Notes under the pieces: generated by a model
Database searches by the model: none
What the model was told of the DNA's origin: nothing
What the model saw: the letters and a program-made list of their open reading frames with translations, nothing else
In this document: positions 1-5,349 of the stretch, one piece after another
How positions within the stretch are numbered: position 1 is the first letter of the stretch
Layout of the letters: each line of letters begins with the position of its first letter
DNA from: CAKUFA01 sp963646285
GTDB lineage: Bacteria; Bacillota; Clostridia; Christensenellales; Aristaeellaceae
Assembly (NCBI GenBank): GCA_963646285.1
Contig: CAVIWF010000077.1
Span: 1 to 7,215 of the forward strand
Reading direction: 5' to 3'
Length of the DNA: 7,215 nt
Translations under genes and position numbers: made by a program

Positions 1-50
1 CCAGTGAGTGAGTGCAAAACTCGACAAAGTGGCAAGGCCACTTTGTCGAT
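1..50 (-). repeat. 50-bp hairpin repeat, copy 1 (likely terminator of the DUF4364 gene)
   Basis: This segment matches 1005-1054 at 46 of 50 positions. One difference is at position 9 and three are in the hairpin loop (AAG at 34-36 against TTT). The perfect 13-bp stem is 21-33 paired with 37-49. The stem ends 9 bp past the DUF4364 stop codon and, read on the minus strand, is followed by GTTTTGC, so it could act as a modest intrinsic terminator. The match runs to the window edge, so the element may extend further left. The terminator role is inferred from position and structure. Confidence 0.75.
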
Positions 51-58
51 GCCCCTTA

Positions 59-805
59 TCAGTGTATATCCATCAATTCCAGCAGCAGCGTGCGCATTTC
101 ATCGCAGCAGCTTTGCCACCGGGCAGCATAATGCAGCGCCAGCCCCTGATCCGGCACGGACAGCACCAGGGTCATCCGGGGCCCCGGCATGGTATCCGCC
201 AGGGACAGCATCCAGTCCTGATCATCCACCTGCTCCAGGGCAGCGGTTTCCGGCAGGGGCAGCGGCTCCGCCGTAGCGTCAAAGTCCGTACCCAGCTGGG
301 ACATGATGGCATCATACACAGCCTGAGCAGCACGCCCCCATCGCTCTGCTAATTGGGGCACAGCGGAGGAGGAATCCAGGGTCAGCATCAGGTCAATGAG
401 GGCTCGTTCCCCTTCCAGCAGCCGGAGCCGGATGCACATCCGTCCGTCGCTGAGGGTGAAGGATTCCGCCAGGGTCTGCTGTTCCCGGCGGAAGCGGGAC
501 TGCCACAGGGCGCAGGATGTGTCGATCACATCTTTCGTGCTGCCGGGCAGCCGGTGGGCAAAGGCGGTCAGGGTGTATTCCCCTTTTTCCCCCACGGTGA
601 GCAGGGTGCCCAGGGGGGAGGGCTTCTCCAGAATCTGCTCCTGCTCCTGCAATTCGCTCAAATTCAGCTGCAGGGCGAAGTAGTTCATCAAGTCCAGCTC
701 CACCATGAACCGCAGCAGCTGCATGTTGGTCACCGGCCCCAGACGGGAAAGGGCATAGAGAATCACCAGCTTGTATTCCGAGTCCGGAATGCTGCGCTTC
801 TTCAT
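59..805 (-). CDS. DUF4364 family protein with N-terminal winged-helix-like domain
   Basis: A 248-residue protein of the DUF4364 type, a Clostridia family of unknown function. Residues about 10-85 (from PDSEYKLVILYALSRLGPVT through GEYTLTAFAHRLPG) read as a winged helix-turn-helix: three helices, then a short beta wing around residues 68-80. The middle contains a beta strand pattern (RMCIRLRLLEGERALIDLMLTL). The last roughly 75 residues form an acidic tail region beyond the core that I do not recognise. No signal peptide or membrane segment is visible, so it is probably cytoplasmic. The start at 805 is chosen because GGAGG at 813-817 lies 7 nt upstream; an in-frame ATG 8 codons earlier lacks such a site. 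No promoter is visible just upstream. It follows the HPr-like gene on the same strand but is separated from it by hairpin-rich DNA. DNA binding is an inference from the fold pattern only. Confidence 0.82.
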   Translation of the reverse strand: MKKRSIPDSEYKLVILYALSRLGPVTNMQLLRFMVELDLMNYFALQLNLSELQEQEQILEKPSPLGTLLTVGEKGEYTLTAFAHRLPGSTKDVIDTSCALWQSRFRREQQTLAESFTLSDGRMCIRLRLLEGERALIDLMLTLDSSSAVPQLAERWGRAAQAVYDAIMSQLGTDFDATAEPLPLPETAALEQVDDQDWMLSLADTMPGPRMTLVLSVPDQGLALHYAARWQSCCDEMRTLLLELMDIH

Positions 806-827
806 CTGTCCGCCTCCGTTTCCACTC

Positions 828-858
828 AAGAAAACCCCTCAAACGTACGCTTGAGGGG
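828..858 (-). terminator. Terminator-like hairpin in the leader of the DUF4364 gene
   Basis: CCCCTCAA (835-842) pairs perfectly with TTGAGGGG (851-858) around an 8-nt loop. On the minus strand the stem is followed directly by TTTTCTT (834-828), the form of an intrinsic terminator. It lies only about 11 bp before the DUF4364 ribosome site and 30 bp before its start codon. It either ends transcripts coming from the HPr-like gene or acts as an attenuator in the DUF4364 leader. The sequence alone does not decide between these. Confidence 0.6.
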
Positions 859-1003
859 AAAAAACGCTAGGTGACGCCCACGGGCTCGCAAGCCCTTCAA
901 CTTTCAATCGGCTTTCAGCGACATGTGCGGTGAAAGCCGTAGCTTTCCGCAAGGAAAGCTTCCTTACACGAACGAACGGCCGGGAGAACGGTGAAACCGT
1001 TCG
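859..1003. other. Hairpin cluster between the HPr-like and DUF4364 genes
   Basis: This stretch holds a row of inverted repeats. GGGCT/AGCCC is at 882-895. The 9-bp stem CGGCTTTCA/TGAAAGCCG is at 909-917 and 931-939. The 8-bp stem AGCTTTCC/GGAAAGCT is at 941-948 and 953-960, with a GCAA loop that is a GNRA tetraloop on the plus strand. The 7-bp stem GAACGGT/ACCGTTC is at 986-992 and 996-1002. With the flanking hairpins (835-858 and 1025-1053) this makes six stem-loops in 220 bp. No credible gene is present; the open frames here lack ribosome sites. I see no promoter for the DUF4364 gene in it. It may be a composite intergenic repeat or a structured leader RNA. Confidence 0.6.
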
Positions 1004-1004
1004 A

Positions 1005-1054
1005 CCAGTGAGCGAGTGCAAAACTCGACAAAGTGGCTTTGCCACTTTGTCGAT
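1005..1054 (-). repeat. 50-bp hairpin repeat, copy 2 (likely terminator of the HPr-like gene)
   Basis: Second copy of the element at 1-50. Its 13-bp perfect stem is 1025-1037 paired with 1041-1053, with loop TTT. It ends 6 bp past the HPr-like stop codon, and on the minus strand the stem is followed by GTTTTGC. All differences between the copies avoid the stem, so the hairpin is fully kept. Confidence 0.75.
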
Positions 1055-1059
1055 ATACC

Positions 1060-1287
1060 TTACGCCAGGAAGGGCTTCAGGTCAGCCATCAGGTCTTCAC
1101 AATCGTCAGAGTAGATTTCCAGGGTGATGGGCTTGGACAGATCCAAGCTGAAGATGCCCAGGATGGACTTCGCATCCACAACGTGACGGCCTGCACGCAG
1201 ATCCATGTCATAGGGATAGCGGTTGACCATGTTGACGAAGGTCTTGACGTTCTCAGCCAGACTGAGCTTGATATTTACCTGCTTCAT
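1060..1287 (-). CDS. HPr-like protein lacking the phospho-histidine (Crh-like)
   Basis: A 75-residue homologue of the PTS phosphocarrier HPr. The second half matches well: VDAKSILGIFSLDL (residues 37-50) corresponds to the Ser46 region of Bacillus HPr (LKSIMGVMSLGI), placing the regulatory serine at Ser41. Without gaps between the two sites, the active-site His15 aligns with Leu10 and Arg17 with Glu12, so the phosphotransfer site is missing. In known families Crh of Bacillus likewise lost His15 but kept Ser46, and works in carbon catabolite control with HPr kinase and CcpA. By analogy this is more likely regulatory than a sugar-transport phosphocarrier; that is inference. The start at 1287 is supported by GAGGAGGTG (1296-1304), 8 nt upstream. 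It has its own promoter at 1322-1350 and is followed by a hairpin repeat. It is slightly shorter than typical HPr (85-88 residues). Confidence 0.88.
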   Translation of the reverse strand: MKQVNIKLSLAENVKTFVNMVNRYPYDMDLRAGRHVVDAKSILGIFSLDLSKPITLEIYSDDCEDLMADLKPFLA

Positions 1288-1321
1288 TTGCTATGCACCT
1301 CCTCAATTTTGGCACAAATAC

Positions 1322-1350
1322 AGTATACACGCTGCAATCAAAAAATGCAA
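1322..1350 (-). promoter_or_regulatory. Sigma-A type promoter of the HPr-like gene
   Basis: On the minus strand, TTGCAT (1350-1345) and TATACT (1327-1322) are separated by exactly 17 bp. The predicted start of transcription is near 1315, giving a leader of about 28 nt that includes the ribosome site. Confidence 0.75.
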
Positions 1351-1410
1351 GTAGCGGAACACATTCTTTCGCAAAATTTTACCTTTCTGGTGGATAAAAT
1401 GCCAGATGAA

Positions 1411-2796
1411 CTATCGCCCCGGCTGGTGAAAAGCCTTCTTCCATTTTCCTCTGCCGTAGCGGATAACGAAGAGCAGGGCACGGGTCACATTGTCCGCCCC
1501 CATGCAGCACCACACGGCGTTCAGCCCCAGGTGGAACACCTTCAGGCACAGGGCAGTGGACACAATGCGGATGCCCCACATGGTGAACAGGTTGAAGAAG
1601 AAGGGGGCTCGGGTGTCGCCCACTCCGTTGAACACGCCCTCCAGAATAATGGACACGGCGTAAATGGGCTCCACCACCGCCACGATCCGCAGCACGGAAG
1701 CGCCGGCGGCAATCACCTGTGCATCCGGGGTGAAGATGCTCAGCAGCGGTTCTGCAAACAGGAACATGAGCCCCCCCAGCACCGTCATAATGGCCACGGC
1801 CACGGCGGTGCACGTCCGGGTCACCCCACGCAGGAAGTCCTCATTCCCTTCCCCGGCAGCGTTGCCCGCCAGGGTGGATGCGGCGGCCTGCATACCGAAC
1901 CCGGGGAGATACACGGCCTCCTCTGCCGTCAGCGCCAGAGAATGGGCGGCCAAGGGAATGGTGCCCAGCCCGGACACCTGGGAGAGGAACACCACGTGAC
2001 CCAAACACACGCTGATGCGGGTAAACACTGCCGGCATCCCAATGCGGATGCACTGCCCCATGACCCCTTTGTCCAGGTGCAGCTTCTGCCCCTTCAGGGA
2101 CAGGGCAGGGCTGCGCATCAGGGCCAGGAACATCAGCGTGCCGCTGACCAGATAGGACAGGGCCGTGGCAATGGCAGCCCCTTCCACCCCCAACCCGGCG
2201 CCGGGCAGGGCAAGGCTTCCCAAACGCACCGTGCCTGCGGGGAAGATCAGCAGGGCGTTGAAGCAGATGTTGGTCAGGTTCATCAGCAGGCTGACCCGCA
2301 TGGGGGTGCGGGTATCCCCGGCGGCACGCAGGCAGGAGGAGAAAATAATGGTAGCCGACCGGAACAGCATGGGCAGGCTGACAATGAAGAAATACCGGGC
2401 GGCGGTATCGTAAATTTCCGCATCCGCATGGAGCCACCCAGGCAGGAAGGGGGATACAGCCAGGGTCAGGATCATCAGCCCCAGCCCCATGACAACAGCA
2501 GCGAAAACGGACTGCATGGCGGCGGTTCGGGCAGTGTCCTCATCCTTTGCCCCCAGGGAGCGGGAAATGCATGCCAGAAAGCCTACCCCCATGGCAAACA
2601 TGGGGGCGTTCACCAGCCAGTTCACCGGGGAGGAAAGCCCCACAGCCGCCGAAGCTGCCGCTCCCATTTGCCCCACCATGGCGGAATCGGCGTACTGCAC
2701 CACGGTTTGCAGGGTCTGCTCCAGCATGGCAGGCCAGGCCAGAATGAAAATGCGCTTCAGCAAATGCCGGCGCCGGTTCAGCTTTTCTTGCTCCAT
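1411..2796 (-). CDS. MATE family multidrug/cation antiporter
   Basis: A 461-residue polytopic membrane protein of the MATE family, which exports drugs or other organic cations driven by a Na+ or H+ gradient. The first half opens with WPAMLEQTLQ...YADSAMVGQMG (residues 21-45), typical of MATE helices 1-2. The second half repeats the fold from IGMPAVFTR (252-260). The family signature GDTRxP appears once in each half: RAAGDTRTP (157-165) and NGVGDTRAP (390-398). About 12 hydrophobic segments are present, and the length is usual for the family. The start at 2796 is chosen because GAGGAG lies 9 nt upstream and because longer in-frame starts overlap or precede the promoter at 2824-2853. It is probably transcribed alone. 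No strong terminator follows it, only a weak 5-bp stem at 1386-1406. Substrate is unknown. Confidence 0.93.
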   Translation of the reverse strand: MEQEKLNRRRHLLKRIFILAWPAMLEQTLQTVVQYADSAMVGQMGAAASAAVGLSSPVNWLVNAPMFAMGVGFLACISRSLGAKDEDTARTAAMQSVFAAVVMGLGLMILTLAVSPFLPGWLHADAEIYDTAARYFFIVSLPMLFRSATIIFSSCLRAAGDTRTPMRVSLLMNLTNICFNALLIFPAGTVRLGSLALPGAGLGVEGAAIATALSYLVSGTLMFLALMRSPALSLKGQKLHLDKGVMGQCIRIGMPAVFTRISVCLGHVVFLSQVSGLGTIPLAAHSLALTAEEAVYLPGFGMQAAASTLAGNAAGEGNEDFLRGVTRTCTAVAVAIMTVLGGLMFLFAEPLLSIFTPDAQVIAAGASVLRIVAVVEPIYAVSIILEGVFNGVGDTRAPFFFNLFTMWGIRIVSTALCLKVFHLGLNAVWCCMGADNVTRALLFVIRYGRGKWKKAFHQPGR

Positions 2797-2823
2797 TGCT
2801 CCACGCTCCTCACTTTCCTGCCT

Positions 2824-2853
2824 ATGATACATGGAGGGAAAACCCTGTGTCAA
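2824..2853 (-). promoter_or_regulatory. Sigma-A type promoter of the MATE gene
   Basis: On the minus strand, a perfect TTGACA (2853-2848) and TATCAT (2829-2824) are separated by 18 bp. The start codon at 2796 lies about 21 nt past the expected transcription start. The -35 box directly abuts the T-run of the preceding terminator. Confidence 0.78.
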
Positions 2854-2886
2854 GCAAAGAAAATCCCCCTGCCCAAAGGCAGGGGG
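2854..2886 (-). terminator. Intrinsic terminator of the secreted-protein gene
   Basis: CCCCCTGCC (2865-2873) pairs perfectly with GGCAGGGGG (2878-2886) around a 4-nt loop. On the minus strand the stem is followed by ATTTTCTTTGC. It begins about 20 bp past the stop codon of the gene at 2906-3598. Confidence 0.88.
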
Positions 2887-2905
2887 GAAATGCAGCCTAT
2901 CTCTT

Positions 2906-3598
2906 TTACTCGTTTTCAAACCAGCACAGGGCGTTCACGCTGGCGGGGGTCACGCCGCTGTCCAGCCAGTAGGCGCTGATGCTGCTGTCCACATCCACAC
3001 GGGCTTCCACCGTGGTGCCGGCAGGAATGCCGACGTTGTACAGGGTGTCGGCGCCGGCATAGAGCAGCTTGCCCTCAGCATCGTACACGCCGGCAACCGT
3101 GCGGGCGTTGTAGATGGTTTCGCTGGTGTTGTTGGTGATGGTGAACACCACCCGGTAGTAGGTCGTGCCCCAGGAATCGTAGGATTCCACCTTGGCATCA
3201 ACGTCCAGATGGGTGAAGGCATCTTCCTTGCAGGTCTTGCCGGTAATGGTCAGGGAGTGATCGGCAATGTCGCTCAGGCTGGCGGCGTCGTTGGCGTAGA
3301 CGGTGGTCATCACATAGCCCGTTTCGCCGGGGGCAAGGATGTGGGGATAGGCGGAGTAAATGTTTTCGATTTCCACCACTTCGCCATCCTCGTTCAGCAC
3401 TTCAACAATGCCGTCGTTGAATTCCACGTTATTGTCGCCGGTGTTGGTCACCTCGGCGAACAGGCAGCCCATGAAGCTGGAGTAGAACGCCACGGGCACG
3501 TAGCTTTCCTGGGAAACTTCCAGCTTGCCGGCGGCAAGGGCAGCGGTGCAGCTCAGGGTCAGGCAGAGGGCCAGCACCAGGGCAGCAAATTTCTTCAT
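2906..3598 (-). CDS. Secreted protein with two tandem FxLyD-like beta-sandwich segments
   Basis: A 230-residue exported protein of unknown function. Residues 1-23 form a signal peptide: KK, a hydrophobic core, then ALAA with likely cleavage after Ala22 or Ala23. Cys17 is not in a proper lipobox, so type I cleavage fits better than a lipoprotein. The mature part has two similar segments. One runs about 35-105 (FAEVTNTGDNNVEF...VEVLNEDGEVV...LAPGETGYV). The other runs about 145-205 (FTITNNTSETIYN...GVYDAEGKLLY...IPAGTTVEARV). Both show the N-T/N-G, DxxGK and PAG/PGE pattern of FxLyD or related Ig-like domains common in extracellular Firmicutes proteins. This domain call is my reading of the pattern. 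The start at 3598 has AGGAGG 9 nt upstream (3608-3613); the longer frame start at 3640 falls in the -10 box. It has its own promoter and terminator, so it is a single-gene unit. Confidence 0.85.
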   Translation of the reverse strand: MKKFAALVLALCLTLSCTAALAAGKLEVSQESYVPVAFYSSFMGCLFAEVTNTGDNNVEFNDGIVEVLNEDGEVVEIENIYSAYPHILAPGETGYVMTTVYANDAASLSDIADHSLTITGKTCKEDAFTHLDVDAKVESYDSWGTTYYRVVFTITNNTSETIYNARTVAGVYDAEGKLLYAGADTLYNVGIPAGTTVEARVDVDSSISAYWLDSGVTPASVNALCWFENE

Positions 3599-3638
3599 GA
3601 AGGTCAACCTCCTGTTTGTACGTTGGATTGTCTTCGTC

Positions 3639-3668
3639 ATTGTAACACCGGGGAGGGAGGATTGTCAA
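3639..3668 (-). promoter_or_regulatory. Extended -10 promoter of the secreted-protein gene
   Basis: On the minus strand, a perfect TTGACA (3668-3663) and TACAAT (3644-3639) are separated by 18 bp, with TGT immediately before the -10 box (an extended TGn element). The leader to the ATG at 3598 is about 35 nt. Confidence 0.82.
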
Positions 3669-3675
3669 ACGGGGG

Positions 3676-3723
3676 AAGAGCTGCAAGGTTTTTTGCGTTG
3701 TAAGAGCTGCAAGGTTTTTTGCG
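3676..3723. repeat. Tandem 22-bp direct repeat upstream of the secreted-protein promoter
   Basis: Two identical 22-bp copies (3676-3697 and 3702-3723) lie at a 26-bp period, separated by TTGT. Each contains GCAAGGTTTTTTGC, whose ends GCAA/TTGC form a small dyad. The nearer copy is 7 bp upstream of the -35 box at 3663-3668, where an activator or other regulator could bind. A neutral tandem duplication is the alternative. Confidence 0.8.
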
Positions 3724-3774
3724 ATGGGGACGCTTTGAGTCAAAAGTCCTCTCTCGTCCCCTCCCGAAAATCAG

Positions 3775-3928
3775 CTATGAACCATATCATAGTTATCTTC
3801 CCTTCGGATGAAGATAACGCTATCGACAGGATTTCCAGAGGGCTTTCAAAGATTGTTGCAAAGGTACGCACTACCTGCATGACTCTGTTCATGTTTATTC
3901 CAAGGGGCTTGACCATCGCCCCTTGGAA
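3775..3928. ncRNA. Candidate structured RNA region (five consecutive hairpins)
   Basis: This less GC-rich stretch has no credible gene but carries five hairpins. They are CTATGA/TCATAG (3775-3792); GTTATCTTC/GAAGATAAC (3792-3818, with an inner C-UUCG-G loop on the plus strand); AGGTA/TACCT (3862-3876); CATGA/TCATG (3878-3893); and an 11-bp stem TTCCAAGGGGC/GCCCCTTGGAA (3898-3928). The last three are separated by only 1-4 nt, like stems around a folded RNA. The UUCG loop and a possible G-U pair (3877 with 3894) lean towards the plus strand. I found no clear promoter or terminator for a separate transcript and match it to no RNA family I know. A remnant of a mobile element is possible. Confidence 0.3.
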
Positions 3929-4110
3929 CCCTTCGGCTCGCATCCTAGAAAGGTTATGGATATTGCAAGGCATATAATGGGTTTTTATAATCACTTTTAT
4001 TCAAGAAATATATTTATCCAACCCCCAGCTGGTTTTCGGGGGTGAGTGCGGGAGGGGGGCTTTTGCCACAAAAGCAGCCCCTCCCGCAGATCCTGCCCCC
4101 TCCCCCCTCC
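3929..4110. other. Intergenic DNA with two large inverted repeats before the glycosyltransferase promoter
   Basis: An AT-rich stretch (about 3950-4018) has several TATAAT-like words but no well-spaced promoter. It is followed by two inverted repeats. ACCCCC (4021-4026) pairs with GGGGGT (4038-4043). A long imperfect hairpin at 4048-4087 has a 10-bp stem GCGGGAGGGG/CCCCTCCCGC, a small internal loop, and an inner 6-bp stem CTTTTG/CAAAAG. Neither is followed by a T-run on either strand, so neither is a textbook terminator. A C-rich tract (4090-4110) then leads to the promoter. I see no gene. Confidence 0.55.
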
Positions 4111-4139
4111 TTGCCCCGGTATCGGGGATATGGTATAAT
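4111..4139 (+). promoter_or_regulatory. Extended -10 promoter of the glycosyltransferase-hflX operon
   Basis: TTGCCC (4111-4116) and a perfect TATAAT (4134-4139) are separated by 17 bp, with TGG before the -10 box (extended TGn). Transcription should start near 4146, about 43 nt before the glycosyltransferase ATG. Confidence 0.85.
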
Positions 4140-4188
4140 CATGGGGGAACAAAACCGTACAGCAGACGACCATGAAAGGAGTCAAGCC

Positions 4189-5349
4189 ATGATCGTTGGT
4201 GAATTTGTGGATACCTATCCCCCCTGCGTGGACGGGGTGGGTCGTGTTACCTTCAGCTATTGCCAGAACCTGATTGCCCTGGGTCACCAGGCTTATTATA
4301 TTGCCCCCAATGCCCCTGACGGGGAGGAAGTGTGCGATTTCCCCATGCTGCTGCAAAAGAGCCTGCCCCTGCCCGGGGAGGCTTACCGGCTGGCGCTGCC
4401 CAAGCTGGATGTGCGCTACCGGCGGAAGCTGGACGCCATCCCCTTCGACATTGTGCACACCCACAGCCCCTTCAGTGCCGGGGAGGAAGCCCTGCGCATT
4501 GCCCGGAAGCGGGACATCCCCTTGGTTACCACCTTCCACAGCAAGTATTATCAGGATTTTTACGATAAGACCCATTCGGAGCTGATCGCCAAGGAAGTGG
4601 TGCGGCACATTGTCCGCTTCTATAACAAGTGCGACAGCGTGTGGACGGTGAACAACGCCACTGCTCAGGTGCTGGCGGATTACGGCTATCACGGGAAGAT
4701 TCTGGTAATGGAAAACGGCACCGACCCGGTGGAGCCCAAGGCGGAGGACGTGGCGGAAGCCAGGCGCCGCTTCTGCCGGGAGGGGGTACCTCTGTTCCTG
4801 TTTGTGGGACAGCATAATTATAAGAAGAACCTGCACGGCGTGCTGGGTGCCATGGCCATCCTGCGGAAGAAGGGACAGCCCTTCCATCTGGTTACCGCCG
4901 GGGATGGGCCGGACTTTGACGCCATTACGGAGGAAGCCCGGTCCCTGGGCATTGGGGATGCCTGCACCTTCGAGGGCTTCATCAGCGACAGGAGCCGGCT
5001 CATGGCCCTGTACCGCTGTGCCGATCTGCTGGTGTTCCCCTCCGTGTACGATAACGCCCCCATGGTGCTGCGGGAAGCGGCCACCATGTCCACCCCCGGG
5101 CTGGTGGTGAAGGGCTCCTGCTCCGCCGAAGGGGTGGAGGATCAGGTCAACGGCTTCATCTGCGACAATGAAACCCCGGAAGCCATTGCGGACACCATCC
5201 TCCGTGCCCTGCCCATGCTGGCAACCGTGGGGGAAAAGGCACGGCAGACCATCCCCATGCAGTGGAAGGATATTATCCTCCGTGCTTTGGGGGAATATGA
5301 GAAGCTCATCCGGCAGCGGCAGCAGGGCCGCCGGGAGGAAGATGCATGA
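4189..5349 (+). CDS. GT4-family glycosyltransferase, diacylglycerol glucosyltransferase-like
   Basis: A 386-residue GT-B fold glycosyltransferase of family GT4 (retaining, nucleotide-sugar dependent). The N-terminal acceptor domain has FVDTYPPCVDGVGRV (6-20) and DIVHTHSPFSAGEEA (87-101), like 1,2-diacylglycerol 3-glucosyltransferases and other glycolipid enzymes. The C-terminal donor domain shows FVGQHNYKKN (205-214), TAGDGPD (236-242), FEGF (261-264) and FPSVYDNAPMVLREA. In the last motif the usual E-x7-E pair is Asp288...Glu296. No membrane span is evident; such enzymes act at the inner face of the membrane. The start at 4189 has AAGGAG 7 nt upstream, and earlier in-frame ATGs lie before the transcription start. 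The stop overlaps the hflX start (ATGA), so the two are translationally coupled. Family assignment is firm; a glycolipid product is inference, and a capsule or cell-wall glycan is possible. Confidence 0.9.
   Translation: MIVGEFVDTYPPCVDGVGRVTFSYCQNLIALGHQAYYIAPNAPDGEEVCDFPMLLQKSLPLPGEAYRLALPKLDVRYRRKLDAIPFDIVHTHSPFSAGEEALRIARKRDIPLVTTFHSKYYQDFYDKTHSELIAKEVVRHIVRFYNKCDSVWTVNNATAQVLADYGYHGKILVMENGTDPVEPKAEDVAEARRRFCREGVPLFLFVGQHNYKKNLHGVLGAMAILRKKGQPFHLVTAGDGPDFDAITEEARSLGIGDACTFEGFISDRSRLMALYRCADLLVFPSVYDNAPMVLREAATMSTPGLVVKGSCSAEGVEDQVNGFICDNETPEAIADTILRALPMLATVGEKARQTIPMQWKDIILRALGEYEKLIRQRQQGRREEDA

Noticed and set aside
839..1045. 68-codon minus-strand open frame in the hairpin cluster
   Set aside because: It is made entirely of the inverted-repeat DNA, lacks a ribosome site and overlaps the repeat and terminator-like stem.
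1354..1406. Possible terminator for the MATE gene
   Set aside because: Only weak stems (5-6 bp with mismatches) and no good T-run, and the area holds the HPr-like promoter.
1033..2979. 648-codon plus-strand open frame
   Set aside because: It lies antisense to the MATE gene, is rich in His, Gly and Gln from reversed GC-rich codons, matches no family and has no ribosome site.
3676..3723. CRISPR-like repeat
   Set aside because: Only two copies separated by 4 bp, too short to be spacers, and no cas genes are present.
3777..3977. Plus-strand reading beginning MNHIIVIFPSDEDN, faintly like the start of ANTAR response regulators
   Set aside because: The likeness fades after about 30 residues, there is no ribosome site, no ANTAR helices follow, and the key stretch is a 9-bp hairpin stem.
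3740..3994. 84-codon minus-strand frame covering the candidate RNA region
   Set aside because: Starts with GTG without a ribosome site, no recognisable family, and the five hairpins explain the region better.
3930..4018. Several TATAAT-like words as promoters for a separate RNA
   Set aside because: None pairs with a reasonable -35 box at 16-18 bp on either strand; the words follow from local AT richness.
3860..4043. Plus-strand frame reading LHDSVHVYSKGLDHRP and on to a TGA, which looks fairly protein-like
   Set aside because: Stop codons lie just upstream in frame, no start or ribosome site exists, and I cannot place it in a family; at most a decayed fragment.
3997..4887. 296-codon minus-strand open frame
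   Set aside because: Antisense to the glycosyltransferase, low-complexity composition, and runs through its promoter.
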